Below are positions 1-5,265 of a stretch of DNA of 5,265 nucleotides, one piece after another. The notes under the pieces are model-generated. The model worked only from the letters and a program-made list of their open reading frames with translations, was not told the origin of the DNA and did no database searches. Within the stretch, counting starts at the first letter, position 1. Each line of letters opens with the position of its first letter. The stretch is taken from contig JAJXXG010001151.1 in assembly GCA_021781255.1 (NCBI GenBank), forward strand, positions 1 to 5,265. Direction: 5' to 3'. The stretch is from Acidobacteriota bacterium. GTDB lineage: Bacteria; Acidobacteriota; Terriglobia; Terriglobales; Acidobacteriaceae. The translations under genes were made by a program, and so were the position numbers.

Positions 1-27
1 CCCTCGTACAATCGCAACTGTTGACGC

Positions 28-46
28 GGGCCGCCCTGGGCGGTCC
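28..46 (+). other. GC-rich hairpin in the purB upstream region
   Basis: Positions 28-35 (GGGCCGCC) pair with 39-46 (GGCGGTCC) around a CTG loop, giving an 8-bp stem with one G-U pair in RNA. It ends five bases before the purB Shine-Dalgarno. No T-run follows, so it is not a classical intrinsic terminator. It could be the weak end of an upstream gene or a fold in the purB leader. A TACAAT at 7-12 could serve as a -10 box, which would place the hairpin inside the purB 5' UTR. Its -35 would lie outside the window, so this cannot be tested here. Confidence 0.35.
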
Positions 47-51
47 AGCAC

Positions 52-56
52 AGGAG
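52..56 (+). promoter_or_regulatory. Shine-Dalgarno AGGAG that fixes the TTG start of purB
   Basis: AGGAG lies seven bases upstream of the TTG at 64, which is ideal spacing. The next in-frame ATG (91) would remove the first nine residues, including the IDRYTRPAMG-type N-terminus that is conserved in PurB proteins. The TTG is therefore preferred. Confidence 0.8.
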
Positions 57-63
57 TCTGCTC

Positions 64-1374
64 TTGATCGATCGCTACACACGCCCGGCTATGGGCCGCA
101 TCTGGACGGAAGGAAACAAATACCACTGCTGGCTCCAGGTGGAGTCGGCAGCCAGCTGCGTTCTGGCCGAGGACGGCGTGATTCCCGCTTCTGCGGCTGA
201 GGCAATCGCCTCCAAGGCCGGCTTTTCAGTCGCCCGCATCCAGGAGATTGAGGCGGAGGTCAAGCATGATGTCATTGCCTTCACCACCGCGGTTGCCGAG
301 AGCCTGAACGCGCAGGGACTCGGTTCCGAATCGCGCTGGCTCCACTATGGGCTCACCTCAAACGACGTGGTGGATACCGCCCAGGCATTGCAAATCAAGG
401 AGGCCTCCGCGCTCATTCGCAAGGGTCTCGTGGGTCTGCTCGCTGTGCTCAAGCGCCGCGCTCTGGAATTCAAGCACACACCGATCATTGGCCGTACGCA
501 CGGCATCCATGCGGAGCCGACAACATTTGGTCTCAAACTGCTCAACTGGTATGCCGAGATGGAGCGCAATCTGGCCCGCTTTGATGCGGCGGCCGAAGAC
601 ATGCGTGTAGGTAAGCTCTCCGGCGCGGTGGGAACCTTTGGCCATCTGAAGCCGGATCACGAGGAGCGCATCTGCGCGCGCCTGGGACTGAAGCCTGCGC
701 CGGTCGCCTCGCAGGTGATTCAGCGTGACCGGCACGCGGCCTATATTTCCACACTCGCGCTCATCGGCAGCACGCTCGACAAGATTGCCGTCGAAGTGCG
801 CCATCTGCAGCGAACTGAGGTGCGCGAGGCGCAGGAGTATTTCAGCGAAAAGCAGAAGGGCTCCTCGGCTATGCCGCATAAAAAGAACCCGATCACGTCA
901 GAGCAGATCAGCGGCCTGGCGCGCGTATTGCGCGGCAATGCGCAGGCGGCTTTCGAGAACATTCCTCTTTGGCACGAGCGGGATATTTCGCACTCCTCTG
1001 TAGAGCGTGTCATCTTTCCAGACTCAACGATCCTGGTGGATTACCTGCTGGCCAAAACGGAGAACCTGATCGACCGGCTGCTGGTCTATCCCGAGCGCAT
1101 GAAGCGCAATCTTGAGAGCACGGGCGGGCTCATCTTCAGCGGCCAGCTTCTGCTGGACCTGGCTGAGGCTGGCATGTTGCGCGAGGATGCATATCGTCTC
1201 GTTCAATCCCACGCCATGCGCGCCTGGAAGGAAGATCTGGTCTTTCGCGACGAGGTGGCGCGCGACCCGGCCATTGCCGCGCTCCTCACCCCGGTAAAGC
1301 TGGCAAGCACTTTTGACTACACCCGCCAATTGGCCAATGTGGATGCCATCTTTCGCCGCGTACTGGGCGAGTGA
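64..1374 (+). CDS. purB: Adenylosuccinate lyase (PurB)
   Basis: This cytosolic enzyme eliminates fumarate from SAICAR in de novo IMP synthesis and from adenylosuccinate in AMP synthesis. The 436-residue product matches the length of the Bacillus-type PurB (about 430) and resembles it from end to end. Visible landmarks are the N-terminal RYTRPAMG-IWTE block (residues 4-15), HDV (68-70), the TSND segment (98-101), RTHG-IHAEPTTFG (144-156) with the conserved His146, QRDRHA (220-225), the fumarase/aspartase-superfamily signature loop SSAMPHKKNP (267-276) with its catalytic serine, and PLWHERDISHSS (301-312). The C-terminal helical domain ends in NVDAIFRRVLGE, as is usual in the family. Translation starts at TTG, supported by AGGAG seven bases upstream. 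The stop lies 23 bases before the chosen ubiX start. No truncation or missing motif is seen. The function is certain on family grounds. Confidence 0.98.
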   Translation: MIDRYTRPAMGRIWTEGNKYHCWLQVESAASCVLAEDGVIPASAAEAIASKAGFSVARIQEIEAEVKHDVIAFTTAVAESLNAQGLGSESRWLHYGLTSNDVVDTAQALQIKEASALIRKGLVGLLAVLKRRALEFKHTPIIGRTHGIHAEPTTFGLKLLNWYAEMERNLARFDAAAEDMRVGKLSGAVGTFGHLKPDHEERICARLGLKPAPVASQVIQRDRHAAYISTLALIGSTLDKIAVEVRHLQRTEVREAQEYFSEKQKGSSAMPHKKNPITSEQISGLARVLRGNAQAAFENIPLWHERDISHSSVERVIFPDSTILVDYLLAKTENLIDRLLVYPERMKRNLESTGGLIFSGQLLLDLAEAGMLREDAYRLVQSHAMRAWKEDLVFRDEVARDPAIAALLTPVKLASTFDYTRQLANVDAIFRRVLGE

Positions 1375-1384
1375 ACCGGGCGAG

Positions 1385-1389
1385 AGGAG
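1385..1389 (+). promoter_or_regulatory. Shine-Dalgarno AGGAG supporting the GTG start of ubiX
   Basis: AGGAG sits eight bases before GTG 1398 but seventeen bases before ATG 1407, so it favours the GTG. A further in-frame GTG at 1371 overlaps the purB stop (GTGA) but has no Shine-Dalgarno and would add nine residues before the GTG 1398 start that do not look like a UbiX N-terminus. Confidence 0.6.
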
Positions 1390-1397
1390 CCCGCCGA

Positions 1398-1997
1398 GTG
1401 GAAGACATGAACCTTACCATCGCCCTTACAGGAGCTTCCGGCGCGGTCGTTTGCCGCGAGATGCTTCGGGCTCTGGAATCAGACGAGCATGTCGTTCGCG
1501 TTCATTTCGTTCCCTCGGAGAACTCGCTGCGCGTCCTGGCTGAAGAGCTTGGCGTATCCGGGCGTAACGGATTGCTTGAGAAACTACTCGGCGCAGCCCC
1601 GACGAAGACAATACAGCACACGGACGCGGACATCGGCGCATCCATTGCCAGCGGCAGCTATCCGTCGAGCGGCATGATCGTGCTTCCGTGCTCCATGGGC
1701 ACGCTGGCCGCCATTGCCAACGGGCTGGCTGATTCGCTCATTGCCCGCGCCGCCGACGTCACACTCAAGGAGCGTCGTCCGCTCCTGCTCTGTGTGCGCG
1801 AGACGCCCTTCAATCGCATCCACCTGCGCAATATGGGGCTGGCAGCCGAGGCTGGCGCTGTCATTTTCCCGGTGATTCCCGCGTTTTACAACAGGCCTGT
1901 CGACTCGGCGGAAATGGCGCGCCAATTCGTTTATCGCGTGCTGTCGCATATGGGGCTGCCTCAGCCGGACGCTTATGTGTGGAAGCCGGAGGAGTAG
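1398..1997 (+). CDS. ubiX: Flavin prenyltransferase, UbiX/Pad1 family
   Basis: UbiX proteins join dimethylallyl phosphate to FMN, making the prenylated FMN needed by UbiD-type decarboxylases in ubiquinone, menaquinone or aromatic-acid metabolism. The 199-residue product matches the family length. Landmarks counted from GTG 1398: a flavodoxin-like strand and TGASG (11-15) with the conserved Ser14, ASGS (84-87), LPCSMGTLAAIANG (96-109), LKERRPLLL (123-131) with Lys124, the RETPFNRIHLRNM block (134-146) with the Arg-Glu pair 134/135, FYNRP (163-167) with Tyr164, and a C-terminal Trp195. These correspond to residues important in Pseudomonas UbiX. The start is uncertain: GTG 1398 has the best Shine-Dalgarno, ATG 1407 is the first ATG, and GTG 1371 overlaps the purB stop. 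It follows purB closely and is probably co-transcribed. No ubiD is in the window. If the host makes menaquinone, this gene could serve that pathway, but that is inference. Confidence 0.93.
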   Translation: MEDMNLTIALTGASGAVVCREMLRALESDEHVVRVHFVPSENSLRVLAEELGVSGRNGLLEKLLGAAPTKTIQHTDADIGASIASGSYPSSGMIVLPCSMGTLAAIANGLADSLIARAADVTLKERRPLLLCVRETPFNRIHLRNMGLAAEAGAVIFPVIPAFYNRPVDSAEMARQFVYRVLSHMGLPQPDAYVWKPEE

Positions 1998-1999
1998 CT

Positions 2000-2026
2000 T
2001 GGCGGAGCGCCACAAAGGCGTACGCC
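2000..2026 (+). repeat. Two small GC-rich inverted repeats just after ubiX
   Basis: TGGCG (2000-2004) pairs with CGCCA (2008-2012) around GAG. A perfect palindrome, GGCGTACGCC, follows at 2017-2026. Neither has a T-run, so they are poor intrinsic terminators. They could protect the 3' end of the purB-ubiX message, or they may be chance in GC-rich DNA. Confidence 0.3.
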
Positions 2027-2036
2027 ACCTTCGCCA

Positions 2037-2066
2037 TTGACACTCGACCTAGCTTCCGTCGATACT
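2037..2066 (+). promoter_or_regulatory. Candidate sigma-70-type promoter for the metY-metX leader
   Basis: A perfect -35 hexamer TTGACA (2037-2042) is followed after 18 bases by GATACT (2061-2066), which matches four of six -10 positions. Transcription would begin near 2073, about 237 bases before the metY start codon. I see no comparably good promoter between the terminator at 2199-2231 and metY. This suggests that metY transcription begins here and must pass the terminator. Confidence 0.5.
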
Positions 2067-2072
2067 GCCTCT

Positions 2073-2231
2073 AATGCCAAACTCAGAGAAGCGCGGAATT
2101 GAGGTCATGGCCATGTGCATGTGTATGGCATGCGGGCCCGTCCGTGCGGCTCTGGAACGGCGAATGCGTTAGACGCAACCGATTCTGGAAACCAGCGGCC
2201 CGGGTCCTCAAAGGATTCGGGTTTTGCTTTT
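2073..2231 (+). ncRNA. Putative structured metY leader (attenuator or riboswitch candidate), class unknown
   Basis: The predicted leader from near 2073 to the terminator can fold extensively. An imperfect hairpin spans about 2151-2189: CTCTGGAACGG-type bases pair with the CCGATTCTGG side, and the tip is TGCGT (2165-2169) against ACGCA (2173-2177) around TAG. A competing small hairpin is CTGG (2185-2188) with CCAG (2192-2195). CGGGCC (2133-2138) is exactly complementary to GGCCCG (2197-2202), which includes the first four bases of the terminator's 5' arm, so it could act as an antiterminator. Four CATG tetramers cluster at 2106-2132. I find no SAM-I, SAM-II, SAH, cobalamin or T-box core that I recognise. 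The alternatives are a free-standing small RNA of about 160 bases or the 3' UTR of ubiX. Structure was judged by eye only. Confidence 0.35.
2199..2231 (+). terminator. Intrinsic terminator / attenuator upstream of metY
   Basis: Positions 2199-2208 (CCCGGGTCCT) pair with 2212-2221 (AGGATTCGGG) around a CAA loop. This is a continuous 10-bp RNA stem with two G-U pairs, followed at once by TTTTGCTTTT (2222-2231). It is a textbook Rho-independent terminator. It lies about 200 bases after the ubiX stop and 78 bases before metY. It may end purB-ubiX transcription, but its place downstream of a TTGACA promoter and the absence of a clear promoter after it make conditional termination in the metY leader plausible. 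Confidence 0.75.
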
Positions 2232-2273
2232 CGCGCGGATGCCGTACTCCCATTTTGCGCTCCGCCACTCTAT

Positions 2274-4777
<2,504 letters not shown>

Positions 4778-4886
4778 GTGGACCCAGATCGAACGCGCAG
4801 AAACTGTTTTCGCATGTCCGGTGTCTAAGCCCATATGATCGCTGCCCAGAATCGCAGGAATCCGTGCCGGCAGCCAGCGAGCCATG

Positions 4887-4966
4887 CACTCCATGCGGTG
4901 GGATGCCCGGCAGGGGCGCCTGTTATCCACCCGCAAGGCTCTTCATGGAGTGTCGCCGTAAGAGCC
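4887..4966 (+). ncRNA. Possible RNA pseudoknot in the metX 3' region
   Basis: CACTCCATG (4887-4895) is the exact reverse complement of CATGGAGTG (4944-4952). GGCTCTT (4937-4943) is the exact reverse complement of AAGAGCC (4960-4966). The arms interleave and the second 5' arm directly abuts the first 3' arm, which is the arrangement of an H-type pseudoknot with 9-bp and 7-bp stems that could stack. The 41-base first loop can form smaller stems, such as CAGG (4911-4914) with CCTG (4919-4922). The last loop is 7 bases. This may be a structured 3' UTR or an independent RNA. It is a by-eye reading, and chance pairings in GC-rich DNA are possible. Confidence 0.3.
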
Positions 4967-4999
4967 GGCCTGAGGTCCTGCCTGACGGGCCGGACTCCA
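4965..4999 (+). repeat. GC-rich hairpin after metX without a T-run
   Basis: CCGGCC (4965-4970) pairs with GGCCGG (4988-4993), and inside it AGG (4973-4975) can pair with CCT (4981-4983). The adjacent ACTCCA (4994-4999) can also pair with TGGAGT (4946-4951), which would compete with the 9-bp stem at 4887-4952. It could be a Rho-independent terminator of a kind lacking a U-tract, or an RNA-stabilising stem. Confidence 0.35.
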
Positions 5000-5015
5000 C
5001 GGCAAACAACTACGC

Positions 5016-5044
5016 TTGTCACAACTGGCAGGGCTTTCTATAAT
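5016..5044 (+). promoter_or_regulatory. Strong sigma-70-type promoter for the downstream exported-protein gene
   Basis: TTGTCA (5016-5021) and a perfect TATAAT (5039-5044) are separated by exactly 17 bases. Transcription should start near 5051, leaving a leader of roughly 130 bases before the ATG at 5183. This is the best promoter match in the window and suggests that the following gene is well expressed. Confidence 0.75.
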
Positions 5045-5046
5045 CC

Positions 5047-5120
5047 TTCCAACACCGCATTGGAACCCGAGGTATCGTTTACCCGTCGCCCCGGTGCTCA
5101 ACCGCTAAGCAGAACGGTTG
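5047..5120 (+). other. Two hairpins at the start and middle of the 5' leader of the exported-protein gene
   Basis: TTCCAA (5047-5052) pairs with TTGGAA (5060-5065) around a 7-base loop. It covers the predicted start site, so it could be an operator or a stabilising 5' stem. CAACCG (5099-5104) pairs with CGGTTG (5115-5120) around a 10-base loop. Neither is followed by a T-run. No riboswitch class is recognised. Confidence 0.35.
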
Positions 5121-5182
5121 CATATTCCGTGAGCGAGTGCTTGAGTGTAGATCTCCATTTCGGCAATTCCCAGGAGCACTGA

Positions 5183-5265
5183 ATGAAGAAGATTGTCTTT
5201 GCATCTGTGATGGCGTTAGCGAGCATGAGCCTCGTTGTTGCGCCCAAACTTCGCGCACAGGATCA
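5183..5265 (+). CDS. Exported protein, N-terminus only (cut by window edge)
   Basis: Only the first 27 codons are present. They form a typical Sec signal peptide: Met-Lys-Lys, a hydrophobic core (IVFASVMALASMSLVVA), then a likely signal peptidase I site after the Ala of KLRA, before Gln-Asp. The start is well supported, since AGGAG (5172-5176) lies six bases upstream and a strong promoter lies at 5016-5044. The mature protein is outside the window, so no function can be read. Acidobacterial genomes contain secreted repeat (TPR-like) proteins with very similar leader peptides. That is a recollection of style, not evidence of identity. The gene has its own promoter and is probably not part of the metY-metX operon. 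Confidence 0.8.
   Translation, partial: MKKIVFASVMALASMSLVVAPKLRAQD

Larger units (their letters stand above)
4778..5015 (+). other. Non-coding gap after metX, rich in inverted repeats
   Basis: No credible gene is seen in this stretch. Its first hundred bases hold only a weak -10-like TATGAT (4834-4839), with no good -35. The second half holds several overlapping inverted repeats, listed separately. No hairpin with a T-run is present, so the metX transcript has no obvious intrinsic terminator before the next promoter at 5016. Confidence 0.6.

Noticed and set aside
1371..1397. Upstream GTG start for ubiX overlapping the purB stop (GTGA)
   Set aside because: The overlap is attractive, but no Shine-Dalgarno precedes it and the added Arg-rich residues do not resemble UbiX N-termini. 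GTG 1398 has AGGAG at eight bases.
2171..2178. AGACGCAA resembling half of a MetJ box (AGACGTCT)
   Set aside because: It is a single imperfect half-site inside a predicted hairpin, and MetJ is a gammaproteobacterial regulator that does not fit this gene context.
4923..4931. TTATCCACC, one mismatch from a DnaA box
   Set aside because: It is a single isolated copy with no AT-rich region, no further boxes and no dnaA or dnaN nearby, so an origin is not supported.
4835..5182. Plus-strand open frame of 115 codons in the gap after metX
   Set aside because: It runs through the TTGTCA/TATAAT promoter, has no good Shine-Dalgarno, and its sequence is low in recognisable protein character. It ends by chance next to the ATG at 5183.

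Overview
The window holds ordinary chromosomal housekeeping genes from a bacterium with a moderately high GC content. All recognisable genes lie on the + strand. I suspect Acidobacteriota (Terriglobia-like: Granulicella, Terriglobus, Edaphobacter). This rests on the overall style of the genes and on the signal-peptide N-terminus at the right edge, and it is an inference, not something the sequence proves.

Layout. Positions 1-63 are the upstream region of purB, with a GC-rich hairpin and a clear Shine-Dalgarno. purB (64-1374, adenylosuccinate lyase, TTG start) is followed after 23 bases by ubiX (1398-1997, flavin prenyltransferase, GTG start). The two probably form one transcription unit. Next comes a 312-base non-coding gap (1998-2309). 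It carries a candidate TTGACA/GATACT promoter, a stretch that can fold, a convincing intrinsic terminator at 2199-2231, and a tandem TAACCAAT repeat just before the metY Shine-Dalgarno. metY (2310-3647, O-acetylhomoserine sulfhydrylase) and metX (3644-4777, homoserine O-acetyltransferase) overlap by four bases (ATGA). A second gap (4778-5182) contains overlapping inverted repeats that could form an RNA pseudoknot, then a strong promoter (TTGTCA-17-TATAAT). It leads to the first 27 codons of a gene for an exported protein, cut by the window edge.

How the genes work together. MetX acylates homoserine, normally with acetyl-CoA, and MetY replaces the acyl group with sulfide to give homocysteine. 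The pair is the direct-sulfhydrylation route to methionine. PurB acts twice in purine synthesis. UbiX makes the prenylated FMN cofactor for UbiD-type decarboxylases; no ubiD partner is present here.

I see no novel protein system, mobile element, tRNA, rRNA or CRISPR array. The most interesting signal is regulatory: a promoter, a foldable leader, a terminator and a possible antiterminator stacked upstream of metY, which is the layout of a transcription attenuator or riboswitch. I could not match it to a methionine-related riboswitch class I know. The structured region after metX ranks second.
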